DNA of 64,000 nt from Diphasiastrum complanatum (taxonomy: Eukaryota; Streptophyta; Lycopodiopsida; Lycopodiales; Lycopodiaceae). This document shows, piece by piece, positions 49,801-59,367 of the stretch; the stretch's first letter is position 1, and every line of letters begins with the position of its first letter. Below the pieces are notes generated by a model. The model saw nothing but the letters and a program-made list of their open reading frames with translations. It was not told the origin of the DNA and did no database searches. The translations under genes and the position numbers were made by a program. Location: assembly GCA_029204225.1 (NCBI GenBank), contig CM055104.1, positions 24,507,285 to 24,571,284 of the forward strand, given 5' to 3'.

Positions 49801-50861
49801 TAGTGTAGCTCTGACGTATAAACTGAATTAGCAAAAAACCACCCCATAGGTAGCATTCAAACAGTTGCAATCGTTAAAAATTAGCAAAGAACTTCAACAA
49901 AATTGAGATCGGCAACACATGACCATGACCCCCAACATCTAGTGAACATTTCTAGGGAATCAATCCAAAAAGGAGCAATTATTGAGCACTTACATAAACG
50001 TGGGCCATAAAGATAAATGCTGATAAATTCTAACATTGTATTCACAGGGAAAATGACACATTCCATACCTCCACCTTGTCATACATTTCATCAATGACCA
50101 AAGGCCGGCCACTGTAATAGGAATCTCGAGCCTGACATTCAAGAAACAAAAAACTTTTCTTTAACACGGGTACAGCAATTTGGCCAAAAAGCATCATTGG
50201 CTACAACAAAACCTACTCAGGTGGGCATGGATTCAATTCCTAATGGTGCCATCTGCTCATCGCCATCTTGTTGTTTTCTTTCATTTGCGTATTCTAAGAT
50301 CTCTACCTTACTATACTGAAAAAGAAATGCTCTTCCTTGTCCAAAATATCCTTCTAACAAAATTTCATTGACTTTACAGGATCCAGAAGATAGAGAAGAG
50401 GTCATCTAAAGAAGCAACTGTTACAGGGCTGCGCAAACTAAGTTCTGATTTCTTTCCATACTTGCTAGCAAAGCATCGAATTTTACCTGCTTGTACAGCG
50501 CTTCAAGCCGATCTATCTCTGCACTTTCTAGAGGACCTACAAATATACAAGACGGCCCTTCACACAATACTAGCTTCCCCCCTGCACATGAGGCTTGATG
50601 AGACGAAGGCAAGGCAAATCTTTTGGTGCAGTTTGCCATCTTCATCCTCTTGATTTTCCTTCTGAGCCTGGTCCCAGTCGGTATATCTCTCAAAATCTTC
50701 TCCGGGCCTACGGTTTCGATCGCAAGTGACTCGTTCAGTCTACTTGCACCATGAATTCTTGATTCTACACATAATTGTAGCGCAAGCCGGTAGTTAGAAG
50801 CAGGATGGTGAAATTTGTGGTGAACCGAGCCAAGGATAGCAATTCCTTTGAGCGGAAGCAT
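34730..50861 (-). CDS. PGRL2: PGR5-like (PGRL1/PGRL2 family) plastid membrane protein, 7 exons
   Basis: Seven exons join in frame to about 342 aa: 50861-50487, 50131-50069, 42433-42347, 42228-41991, 39392-39319, 36388-36290 and 34822-34730 (stop TAG). The N-terminal ~100 residues are basic and suit a transit peptide. Then come [44 protein letters not shown] and FKYPRCSL, two membrane spans (about 181-207 and 236-254), [13 protein letters not shown] (Cys273/276), TDCHVC (Cys298/301) and [11 protein letters not shown]. This is the pattern of the Arabidopsis PGRL family, closest as I recall to the At5g59400 (PGRL2) type rather than PGRL1. Family knowledge: PGRL1 partners PGR5 in cyclic electron flow at the thylakoid; PGRL2 is reported to affect PGR5 stability. 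The gene spans 16 kb because intron 2 (7.6 kb) is filled with transposons. An upstream in-frame ATG at 50,948 could add 29 residues. Confidence 0.88.
36290..36388 (-). CDS. PGRL2: PGRL2-like exon 6 (second Cys pair)
   Basis: It is exactly 33 codons, acceptor TTGTTGAAG and donor GAG|GTTTGT. It encodes [25 protein letters not shown] and FQIKIE. Confidence 0.88.
36389..39318 (-). other. PGRL2-like intron 5 (2.9 kb)
   Basis: No transposon end or coding region was recognised. ORFs at 36,822-37,085 and 37,618-37,893 have no identifiable motif. Confidence 0.5.
39319..39392 (-). CDS. PGRL2: PGRL2-like exon 5 (first Cys pair)
   Basis: It is two bases plus 24 codons, with donor GAG|GTAAGG. The acceptor GGGAATAG is preferred because it completes the split codon and keeps [16 protein letters not shown]. 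An alternative in-frame AG lies 20 bp downstream. It carries CPNC. Confidence 0.85.
39393..41990 (-). other. PGRL2-like intron 4 (2.6 kb)
   Basis: It contains one two-copy tandem duplication (40,025-40,110). Otherwise nothing was recognised. Confidence 0.55.
40025..40110. repeat. 43-bp tandem duplication
   Basis: TGCCTACTCATACCATGATT at 40,025 is repeated at 40,068. The units differ by about three substitutions. Confidence 0.92.
41991..42228 (-). CDS. PGRL2: PGRL2-like exon 4 (membrane spans)
   Basis: It is 79 codons plus one base, acceptor GGCGAACAG and donor GCAG|GTTCGC. It encodes the hydrophobic segments [19 protein letters not shown] and [19 protein letters not shown], separated by a soluble stretch of about 28 residues. 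Confidence 0.88.
42347..42433 (-). CDS. PGRL2: PGRL2-like exon 3
   Basis: It is exactly 29 codons, acceptor CTTCTTCAG and donor GAG|GTAAGC. It encodes [20 protein letters not shown] and ends in AYGDVE. Confidence 0.9.
42738..43067 (-). mobile_element. MITE-like element, copy B (in intron 2)
   Basis: The ends are CGTAATGCCATGTGC and CACAATGGCATTACG. Read on the minus strand it matches copy A at 20,353-20,750 in GGACAGCCAATGATGGGCTG, GGAGAGAGGAGAGAG-like and CGGTACGGACGTACGGCC-like blocks. It has poly-A tracts where copy A has poly-T. Confidence 0.72.
43095..43159. repeat. GC-rich 11-bp inverted repeat
   Basis: TTCCTTGCTGG (43,095-43,105) and CCAGCAAGGAA (43,149-43,159) are perfect complements around a 43-nt GC-rich loop containing GCCCTCGGGC twice. 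It sits just outside the MITE end and may belong to it. Confidence 0.8.
43597..44040 (+). pseudogene. Ty3/gypsy gag-protease fragment
   Basis: It carries a zinc knuckle [14 protein letters not shown] (last Cys lost), then, in another frame, [15 protein letters not shown] and the protease active-site region [14 protein letters not shown]. The same block, [14 protein letters not shown]...[12 protein letters not shown], occurs in the chromovirus at 46.84-46.97 kb, so this is a second fragment of that family in the same intron. Confidence 0.85.
44041..45172. other. Intronic filler between two gypsy fragments
   Basis: It contains a G-run near 44,130-44,145. Nothing else was recognised. Confidence 0.45.
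45173..45344 (+). repeat. Dispersed repeat, copy 2
   Basis: Partner of 2,038-2,214, same orientation, with several indels. It lies about 520 bp upstream of the chromovirus gag start. Confidence 0.8.
45345..45862 (+). other. Leader / possible 5' LTR remnant of the chromovirus
   Basis: CTATATAAAC at about 45,471-45,480 is a good TATA box, followed at a suitable distance by a pyrimidine-rich, then purine-rich leader and the gag ATG at 45,863. No match to the 3' LTR at 49,379 was seen and no clear PBS was found, so the 5' LTR boundary is undefined. Confidence 0.45.
45863..49351 (+). pseudogene. Decayed Ty3/gypsy chromovirus gag-pol
   Basis: Domains in order: gag from 45,863 ([20 protein letters not shown], a TAG stop at 46,228, then [20 protein letters not shown]); zinc knuckle [14 protein letters not shown] at 46,706-46,747; protease [10 protein letters not shown] near 46,940; RT with [18 protein letters not shown] and YLDD at 47,309-47,320; RNase H starting at [11 protein letters not shown] near 47,788; integrase zinc domain ([18 protein letters not shown]); DRLTKMAR from the integrase core; C-terminal region [12 protein letters not shown] and a chromodomain [19 protein letters not shown]. 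Two deletions are clear: protease end fused to mid-RT near 47,050, and most of the integrase core lost near 48,700. It also carries stops and frameshifts. It is co-directional with no host exon, being antisense within PGRL2-like intron 2. Confidence 0.92.
49379..49713 (+). mobile_element. Probable 3' LTR of the chromovirus
   Basis: A purine tract AAGGAAGAGGGAA is followed by TGTTAGGGACCC, a typical PPT-LTR junction. A plausible end is CCCCAACA at 49,713, which pairs imperfectly with the start. The right boundary is a guess. Confidence 0.5.
50069..50131 (-). CDS. PGRL2: PGRL2-like exon 2
   Basis: It is exactly 21 codons, acceptor TTGAATGTCAG and donor GAG|GTATGG. It encodes [20 protein letters not shown] plus E, continuous with exon 1 in the conserved block. 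Confidence 0.92.
50487..50861 (-). CDS. PGRL2: PGRL2-like exon 1
   Basis: It encodes 125 residues from [10 protein letters not shown] to EALYKQ, with donor AAGCAG|GTAAAA. It contains the family hallmark [14 protein letters not shown] near its end. The preceding 29 codons from 50,948 are hydrophobic and open; whether translation starts there is undecided. Confidence 0.88.
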
Positions 50862-51198
50862 TGCCGGAATCAAGAAACGGCTAACATTTATATGCAATAG
50901 GCGGCAAAATATCAGCAAAAACGGAATAACACAGCACCTCAGATGCAAGGCAACAGAAATCCATAAGCCTCAGTGTCCGCGATTATGTAGCACAGATTGA
51001 CCTCATTTGTCAGAGGTATTCGCTTCCCAGGAGGGCTGTCAACGAAAGAAGCTCGCGGAGCTACCACAATCACAGAAAATGCTTTGAACCACCAACATAG
51101 TTAACTTACTCATTGACTGACACATGTTATTACTTATGATTTGTAACTTGTATCACATATCACAACAACAAATTCCGTTCCAACTCTCCCTCGAGATG

Positions 51199-51205
<7 letters not shown>

Positions 51206-51257
<52 letters not shown>
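51206..51257. repeat. (TC)26 microsatellite upstream of the PGRL2-like gene
   Basis: On the transcript strand this is (GA)26, about 260-310 bp upstream of the first ATG. It falls in the promoter or 5' UTR, where GA-binding plant factors could act (inference). Confidence 0.95.
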
Positions 51258-51259
<2 letters not shown>

Positions 51260-51992
51260 GGATGATGGGATTCGCTTCATCCCGCTCTCTCATAATTTCG
51301 TCCTCATCTTCCAAAAAACACACTCATTCACACTCGCGCGCGCTTGCAATGATGGAGTTGGGCTGGGGTAGGTTGGATTAGACACCTAGGTTGCATTCTC
51401 TGTGTGCCCATAGGTAGGTAAAATCATTTTTTGCTTTTTCACTAATAAAAAGGAACTCTCTCAATTTCCTTTTTTTTTTGCCGTAAATTTCTTTTTACAC
51501 ACACCTTCCACCATTCAACGGAACCTATGCGTGAAAGGTGCGTGCGATAAAAGAATCATTAAATAAAAGTAAAAACTAATTTTACGGCAAGGAAGGATGC
51601 CTCATCTGGGCTTCCGCCCGAGGAAGGGTGTCCACCCTCAGAAAGCATATGTGATACCATAGGTAGATAATACCAAAATTAAAAAAAATTCACCTCCATA
51701 ATCTAGAGCATGTTTGATATTAGAGAAGTTATGTATAGGGAATTGATTTGTAGCCCAAGGCCATCTTTTTGAAATCTTCTTTGAAATTGAAGATTGAACC
51801 ATGAGGTCATATTTATGGAAAGCCCACCCTCCCCTCCCTTGAGGTTCCCTGTTCCCAAGGACGACTCAAAACAACCCACCCTCATGCCACCTCAAAACAA
51901 GGAAGGCCCAAGATAGTGAGGCTTTCCTTGTATAAACCAATGCTAATAAAGTTGCTACAAATGAAACACACACACACACACATATATATAGA
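51258..51992. other. Non-coding upstream stretch
   Basis: Nothing was recognised apart from a short (CA)n/(TA)n tract at 51,966-51,990 that borders the first Helitron-like unit. Confidence 0.5.
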
Positions 51993-52225
51993 CTAGTTGG
52001 TTGTGCCCGTCAGTGACAGACAATGGCCACTTACCTACAAAAAGCGTTTACATATTTTTGGAGGCAGTGTTCTTTTTACCATTTCTTAAAACCTATTTAG
52101 CTTTTCCTTCTGCAAATGGGTGACATTTTTTGCCGACAAAGTCTGACATTTTTGTCGGCAAAAGCGTGACATTTTTTACAACACCTCACACATTCTCTCC
52201 CTAAAATAGTTTTATACTATATAGA
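51993..52225 (-). mobile_element. Helitron-like unit A
   Basis: On the minus strand it starts TCTATATAGTATAAAAC and ends GACGGGCACAACCAACTAG. It thus has the 5'-TC and CTAG-3' ends of Helitrons with a weak hairpin near the 3' end. The bases outside are A and T, the Helitron insertion site. No coding capacity. Confidence 0.72.
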
Positions 52226-52227
52226 TA

Positions 52228-52514
52228 CTAGTTGCTTGTGTCGGTTGATGACGGACAATGGGATCTAGTAGGACCTAGGTGTGACATTAGGTGTGAATGG
52301 TAGGTTGTTGCCATGAGAGGGGAGAAGCAGGCGTGACATTAGGTGTGATGGTTATAGGCATGGCAACAATCTCACTAAAACATGAAAGGGGGGAACCTAG
52401 GTGTGACTGGTAGGCTGTAGGCATGAGAGGGGGGACATAGGCGTGAGAGGGGGGACGTAGGCTATAGACATGGATACAGTCTCTCTCTAAAATATTTTTA
52501 ATATATAGAATAGA
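52228..52514 (-). mobile_element. Helitron-like unit B
   Basis: It has the same organisation as unit A. The minus-strand start is TCTATTCTATATATTAAAAA and the 3' end is AACCGACACAAGCAACTAG, again between A and T. The interior has GGTGTGACATTAGGTGTGA-like minisatellite blocks. Confidence 0.72.
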
Positions 52515-52583
52515 TACATATACTAGCGAAGTGTGCCCGTCGATGACGGGCGGCCGATGGTTTGTGTGCGTGCATGGCCGTGC

Positions 52584-52694
<111 letters not shown>

Positions 52695-52863
52695 CCCTAT
52701 GCCCTCTACTTTGCACGCCTCCCTGCGCCTTCCCCACAAACCCACTCTTGCGTCCTCCCCACGCACCCTCCTTGGGCCCCCTCCCCATGCCATCCCAACA
52801 CCCTCCCCGCATGCCCTCCTTAAGCCCTTGCTATGCCCTCCCAGAGCGGCCTCCTCGCGCACC

Positions 52864-52865
<2 letters not shown>

Positions 52866-52923
<58 letters not shown>
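52866..52923. repeat. (GA)29 microsatellite
   Basis: A second perfect array inside unit C, separated from the first by about 175 bp of C-rich sequence with CCCTCC-like words. Confidence 0.97.
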
Positions 52924-52926
<3 letters not shown>

Positions 52927-53305
52927 GGTGTGCCATATGGGGGGAGTAGGAGTGATAGGAAAAGAATTTTGGGGGGCCCTAAAAAAATGGATGCATGCTA
53001 TGTCATGCATAAAAGATTCAATTCTACCCCATGCATCCTCCTACCCCATGCATAGGCACAAATGTCACACCACTCGGTTAATTCTAATAAAACCATGACA
53101 AAATAATCCTCACTGTTTAGTTTTTTGCTTTATTTAGCTTTTCTCTTGTGTGTGTGACGTTTTATGCCAGCAAAGCGTGACATTTTTGTCTGCACACGCA
53201 CAAGGTCACACAAATGGTTTTATACTATATAGATATGTCTATTTCCAAACAAGTTTGAGAGAACCATACTTTTAATTTAACATAGATGAACCTTACAAAT
53301 CTGTA

Positions 53306-53515
53306 AAGTTTGTTTGCTCATATCTATTGCAAAAAAGTGGTTATCATGTCATTCAAGAGTTTCTTCAAAATACACTGAAAACATTTAATCATGCTTAATG
53401 TTTACTTATCTAGTTTGTTTGCTCATATCTATTGCAAAAAAGTGGTTATCATGTCATTCAAGAGTTTCTTCAAAATACACTAAAAACATTCAATCATGCT
53501 TAATGTTTACTTATC
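53306..53515. repeat. 105-bp tandem duplication, nearly identical
   Basis: GTTTGTTTGCTCATATCTAT at 53,308 recurs at 53,413. The copies differ at only a few positions, so the duplication is fairly recent. Confidence 0.95.
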
Positions 53516-54290
53516 CACGTTAGTCTATTTACCTAAGTCAAGATAAGAATGTTAGTTGTGGCAATGGAGACCAAAGCTAGAATCAATCTTCACCATTTGT
53601 GAAAAAATAAATATTATACATAATGGTGTCACTTTGCATTGGTGATGGAGCATGAAGGCACCACACACGAGAGACTTTTGGGTTTTGCCATGTGATGAAA
53701 TTGTATTGGTTGAATACTCTTCATATTTGTAACAAGCATAGTAGGATCACATCGCACCAGTATTGTGCACCATAATCGGCCCCATCATTCAACCCTTTCG
53801 TTCAACAACTAATATACATATTCTCTGTTTTCTTTACGTGTGTTAGTACTATCAAAATGCTCTCTAATTCATTTTTCTCTTTCTATTTCTGATACTCGCC
53901 CACTGACTGGTGTGGAATATCTAATTCGAAGTGTGCACAACTGTCACAGATGTCTGATTGTTTCACTCTCTTCATGGTATTCTACCGGTGAAAAGAATGA
54001 TCTAAGTAATAGTCTGAATTCGATAGTTCGATTCAATCCTATATAGTATTCATTGTTTTTTGTTTGGTGTGGATTTCCTATCGGAGCAGCAAACACCAAC
54101 AATGTGGTGTCAATGCAGGTTTGAATTATCGACTAAATTCACGATTATTACCATTCTTAGATTGTTCGTTAATCATGGAAGGTTCAACCTCATAGATCCG
54201 GTTGATAAATAAGTTCAACGGTGATGACTTCCACATGTGGAAGTTCAAGATGAGGATGATATTGATTGAAAAAGAATTATGGGGTAAGTC
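53516..54290 (+). pseudogene. Copia LTR edge and gag start, truncated
   Basis: A possible LTR end AACACCAACA (about 54,100) is followed by TGGTGTCAATGC, a degraded PBS. At 54,175 a gag start follows: MEGSTS, a stop, then INKFNGDDFHMWKFKMRMIL and IEKELWG. Homology stops near 54,290. The LTR start was not found. Confidence 0.65.
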
Positions 54291-54559
54291 ACCTTTGTGT
54301 TTACATAATTCTAGAGATTGAGATGTCCAAAATGGCTCCAAAAAAAATTTCCAAACCTTCCAAAGGGAGCTAAGTATAATCCATGTATGAGTCTAACAAC
54401 TAGAAAAAATTCAACATTCCAGCATGCTTCCACTTGTCAATACTTTGCATACAATTATATACATATTTCATTTTCTGATAGAAAGCTCACCATCTTGAAC
54501 TTCTTATTGGTTTGATTGTTTTACCAAGCCCTTCAACTCCTTGAACTTGCTAAAAAACT

Positions 54560-55730
<1,171 letters not shown>

Positions 55731-55831
55731 TGCTTCCACTCAACAAATGGTTTTTTATATATCCAAACAAGTTCTTATATCAAATGAAGAAAAATAGACA
55801 CACAAAGAAAAATGCTAAATTGATCTAAGCA

Positions 55832-56461
55832 TTGCAAAAGAAAAGATCGTTCAATAGGCAAGGGCATAGTAATAGAGATTTATATTGGGAGAACCCCCTT
55901 GAGGAAAAAAACCTTACAATAGCAAATCATAATGGTGTTATATTAGATTTAATCAATGGTAGCAATGTGTACCTCGACCATGGCTATAAGTATCTCTACG
56001 ACTGCTCGGAGCTTAGGAGTTGGTTGAACGAATATGCGATGTAAATAGGCCTTTTGTTCCTATGGTTTTTGTTTTAGAAGTTGTTGAATATTTGAAAAAA
56101 TCTGCTAATAAAGTTTATCTTTTCTTTCTAAAAGATGAAGTCTATGTGGATGACCATGCAGTTCAGAGTCTAAACATTGATTTATCGCATTTGTGTTTGA
56201 ATGTGTCTATAAATAATCTCTTAAGTGTAATTCACCTAAAGGAAGAATATTTAACAAACTTAGACAAGAGTATAGTGATGTCTTTCTTGATAAACTTTCT
56301 GATGGCCTTCCTCTCCAAAGGAGTGTTGACCATCAGATAGAGTTGCTTCCTAGAAGCCAACTTGTATTTTTTTTTTCATACCGGGTTAGCATCAAGGAAG
56401 AGGATGAGGATTTCTAGGCAGTTACAAGAACTTCTTAGGATGGGCCATATTCGGCTGTTGT
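55832..56461 (+). pseudogene. Ty3/gypsy pol fragment (protease-RT linker)
   Basis: The diagnostic block is EYSDVFLDKLSDGLPLQ, RSVDHQIELLPRSQL, then in another frame SRQLQELLRMGHIR, the linker into the RT domain. The upstream ORF (56,020-56,340) contains VNRPFVPMVFVLEVVEYL and is open but diverged. Homology ends abruptly at 56,461. Confidence 0.85.
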
Positions 56462-57188
56462 AAAGCTACCTTTACAAGCTTTACTTCCGGCGCTAGCTAT
56501 GTCCCTGGCGCCAGCGCCCCTGCTGCTCTTGGAGCCAACGGCGCCGACGTCGCTCCCGGTGCCACTGTAACCAGAATCCAGCCGGCGCCAAGTTCCTATG
56601 GCTGAAAATCTTTGATCGGTTCTAGCGGAGTCCAGAGAGCTCAGATCGATGTGCAATCACCTCACACGATCTAGGCATGATTAAAGGAAGCCTGGGGATC
56701 AATAAAATCTAGAGAGAGAAAATGACTTTCTAGGAAGAGAAAATCCTAGAGAGAGAAAAAACGTGCTTTACCAGCTTGGGTAGAGTGCTTGGTATGAGGG
56801 GGGGTGCCGAATCACACCAATACTATAGGGGAGTGCGGGTTGCGACTCAGGGCGAGCTCCAACCAAGTCTCAGCCTCCCTTGCTGGAATGTTGTCATGGC
56901 TCTCACCTTGGCATGTTTTCTAATAGCCAGTTTTACATGCTGATTTTTACAATTTTGTAAAAATCAATTACAAAAATATCCCAATTTTTTGTGCAAAGAA
57001 TTTGGCTAACAATATAAAAAATTCACCCATTTCTAATCATATCATTCACCCATTTCTAATCATATCATCTATGAATACACAATCTCAAGCAATCCTATAT
57101 AAAAATCAAATACAATATCAAGACTTTAAGACTTCAAGAAACATATACAAAATCTAAATGTGTAAAATTATTGGACTTTTGAATTGTC
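56462..57188. other. GC-rich patch and flank, unassigned
   Basis: 56,470-56,660 is unusually GC-rich for this window, with GGCGCCAGCGCC-like words. On the minus strand it lies in a 73-codon low-complexity ORF (Ser/Gly/Ala-rich). Further right are AGAGAGAAAA words and a short direct repeat (ATTCACCCATTTCTAATCAT, twice at 57,020-57,065). Origin unknown. Confidence 0.5.
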
Positions 57189-57433
57189 TTGCATGGATCG
57201 TATTCCACCAATAAATCTATTTTTTTAACCCTCACTATGAACGATCCCACTCAAAATCACAAGTGGGCTGAGAAGGTGTCTGACAAGCTATGTGTGGCCC
57301 TGAAAGATCGCAAATCCACCACCAAATGTGGATACCTGTTATACATGTTGGTCGCACGACACCTGGGACAACGAACGATCGCGGTCCTCAAGTTGAAGAT
57401 ATCTATCCTAGCACAAAAAAGCATGCCAGCCCC
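57189..57433 (+). pseudogene. Left part of an older ORF interrupted by the copia element
   Basis: One frame reads HKWAEKVSDKLCVALKDR and then shifts near 57,350 to TTPGTTNDRGPQVEDIYPST, running into the copia target site. Removing the element and one target duplication (5,652 bp, a multiple of three) rejoins this frame with 63,086. The product family is not recognised; a transposon protein is likely. Confidence 0.55.
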
Positions 57434-58083
57434 TGTGAAAGATTTCAGATCCTTAAGATCCAATCTACTTGAATGATCTTTGGTTAGAAAGAGAAATACA
57501 CTACCAATTTCACCAATGTAGAAAAATCAGCATCTACACACAATTTGAGATGCAAACACTAATAGAACTTGATCAAACTTGAATGAAATGATTATGTACT
57601 GTTGACGTCCGTACAAAACCAGCAAGCTATTGTATTTCACACGTGTGGATCCAAAAATAGCAAACATAGATCATTCTACACATAGAATTGCAAGCAATCA
57701 CCAAGATAGTGCACCAATGGATAGTAGAACCCAAGAGAACCATGTATAAGCATGAAATGAGATAGAGAAGAGAGAAGATGACTCTCTCCATGAGTTCCAT
57801 CCTTTTATAACAGGTCCAAACCCTATTTGGCCACTTAACTTTCCCACCAAAATGCTAACCCTACCAATTTTGGGTCTAGATTCAATGTACCCAACTTATT
57901 CAAATTGAATCTACTCAAACTCACATTCTATCTTTCCCACACTTTCAAAAAGTGTTTATTCAAATGAAATTTAGACTAATGAACTTTGAAAAGTCAACCT
58001 CTAAGTCTAAAACAAGTTTTGGCCTCAATATGCCAAATATGGAAATATTGCAAAATGTGATGAAACTAGTTGAATCTTTCACA
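57434..58083 (-). repeat. 3' LTR of the copia element
   Basis: It contains a minus-strand TATA box TATAAAAGG (57,809-57,801). The PPT lies to its right at 58,084-58,093. Confidence 0.95.
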
Positions 58084-58093
58084 CTCCCTCTTC
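58084..58093 (-). other. Polypurine tract of the copia element
   Basis: GAAGAGGGAG on the minus strand abuts the 3' LTR start, the standard position for plus-strand DNA priming. Confidence 0.85.
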
Positions 58094-58101
58094 AACTAGT
58101 T

Positions 58102-59361
58102 TTAGCATAGACTTTGATAATACTCCAATGAAGTCCTATGCTTCATGAACAAGTCTTTTCCCAATGCTTTGGTGAAGATATCAGCTACACATTCCCTTGA
58201 AGACACATGTTGAAGCTCCACCTCCTTTGCAATGACTCGCTCCCTCACAAAATGATATTGTATCTCAATATGCTTGCTCCTAGCATAGTTTTTGACAATA
58301 GAACTTTGATCCATCATAAGAATGATCTTCTTCCTAAGAATAGACCTTCTTTCAATGATCATGTAATGCTCAAAATAGAAACAACCATAATTGATATAGA
58401 GAATAGTGTCCACTTGGGATGCTTCACTATTTCTTACATCAATTTTACATGTAAAAATGTGACTAGAACATGAAGAATCAAATAGAATGTAAATGAAATG
58501 ATTCCACCATGTTTCCAGCTCTGAACTCTCTAGAAAAATACAGCAAACAAACAATAAATGTGAGTAATCAACTTTTGCTTGCATGTCTCCTCCTCCTTTG
58601 TCCTTTGTTGCCTTGTATCCACCATGATACTCCATGAATGAGCCTCCATCTTCATCTTGCCACAAGAAACCATCAAACCTTGGAAATCCATGAGTAGGTG
58701 AGTACATAAATGATGCAAATCCAGCACCACATGACTCCATAAACCAAGTAGTTTGCACTAGTCCATCTTCAAGATCTACTTGACACAAGAAAATGACCAT
58801 GAATTCACCAAAAATTGACAATCTCCAAGTATTGGCACCAAGTAGCTCAACACTTGAGAACTTAGCCATGGATGAGTGACATAATGAACCTCCAATAGCT
58901 TCATTTCCATTAGCAAAATCAGCCAAGAATGCTAGTACAAATCCAACATCAAAACAATGCTCACCAATGTAGCTAGTTTTACCATATCTTGACAATTTGC
59001 ACACATCCACATGAAATTGCTCAAACATGAGATAGAACAAGTTAACTAAATTTGAACAACACTTCCTTGCTGCTCCTTTGACCTTACTTGAGTCTTCAAT
59101 ATGCTGCAAAAACAGATCCATAACACCTTTGCCAATTACCTCTCCTTTGATGCTCTTGACTAGCTCCAAATTGCCAACTTCCCTTTTGACTAGTTGAAGC
59201 GCTTTGAGATCAACCTCTTGATCTTCAACTTGACCATCAAAGTCATTGAGCAAAATTTGTTTTCCAGATCCATTACTTGATTTTACGGCAGGATAACATC
59301 CATCCACTTGCATAGCTCCATGTACACAAGAAGATCTTCCAAAAGATGTTCCACTCTTCAT
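58102..59361 (-). CDS. Open frame replacing copia RT; RNase H tail at its end
   Basis: A 419-codon stop-free frame. It is also in frame with the preceding pol ORF, separated from it by one TAA at 59,370-59,368. The first codons, ALMKSGT, are still copia RT start. Residues about 8-345 match no copia domain that I recognise: they are Cys- and Phe-rich, with stretches such as DLKALQLVKREVGNLELVKS, HGFPRFDGFLWQDEDGGSF and MEYHGGYKATKDKGGG. The last ~65 residues are the normal copia RNase H end (YARSKHIEIQYHFVRERVIA, VADIFTKALGKDLFMKH). The YVDD box is absent. The insert could be a captured host transcript or rearranged element sequence; I cannot decide which. Confidence 0.7.
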   Translation of the reverse strand: MKSGTSFGRSSCVHGAMQVDGCYPAVKSSNGSGKQILLNDFDGQVEDQEVDLKALQLVKREVGNLELVKSIKGEVIGKGVMDLFLQHIEDSSKVKGAARKCCSNLVNLFYLMFEQFHVDVCKLSRYGKTSYIGEHCFDVGFVLAFLADFANGNEAIGGSLCHSSMAKFSSVELLGANTWRLSIFGEFMVIFLCQVDLEDGLVQTTWFMESCGAGFASFMYSPTHGFPRFDGFLWQDEDGGSFMEYHGGYKATKDKGGGDMQAKVDYSHLLFVCCIFLESSELETWWNHFIYILFDSSCSSHIFTCKIDVRNSEASQVDTILYINYGCFYFEHYMIIERRSILRKKIILMMDQSSIVKNYARSKHIEIQYHFVRERVIAKEVELQHVSSRECVADIFTKALGKDLFMKHRTSLEYYQSLC

Positions 59362-59367
59362 AAGAGC

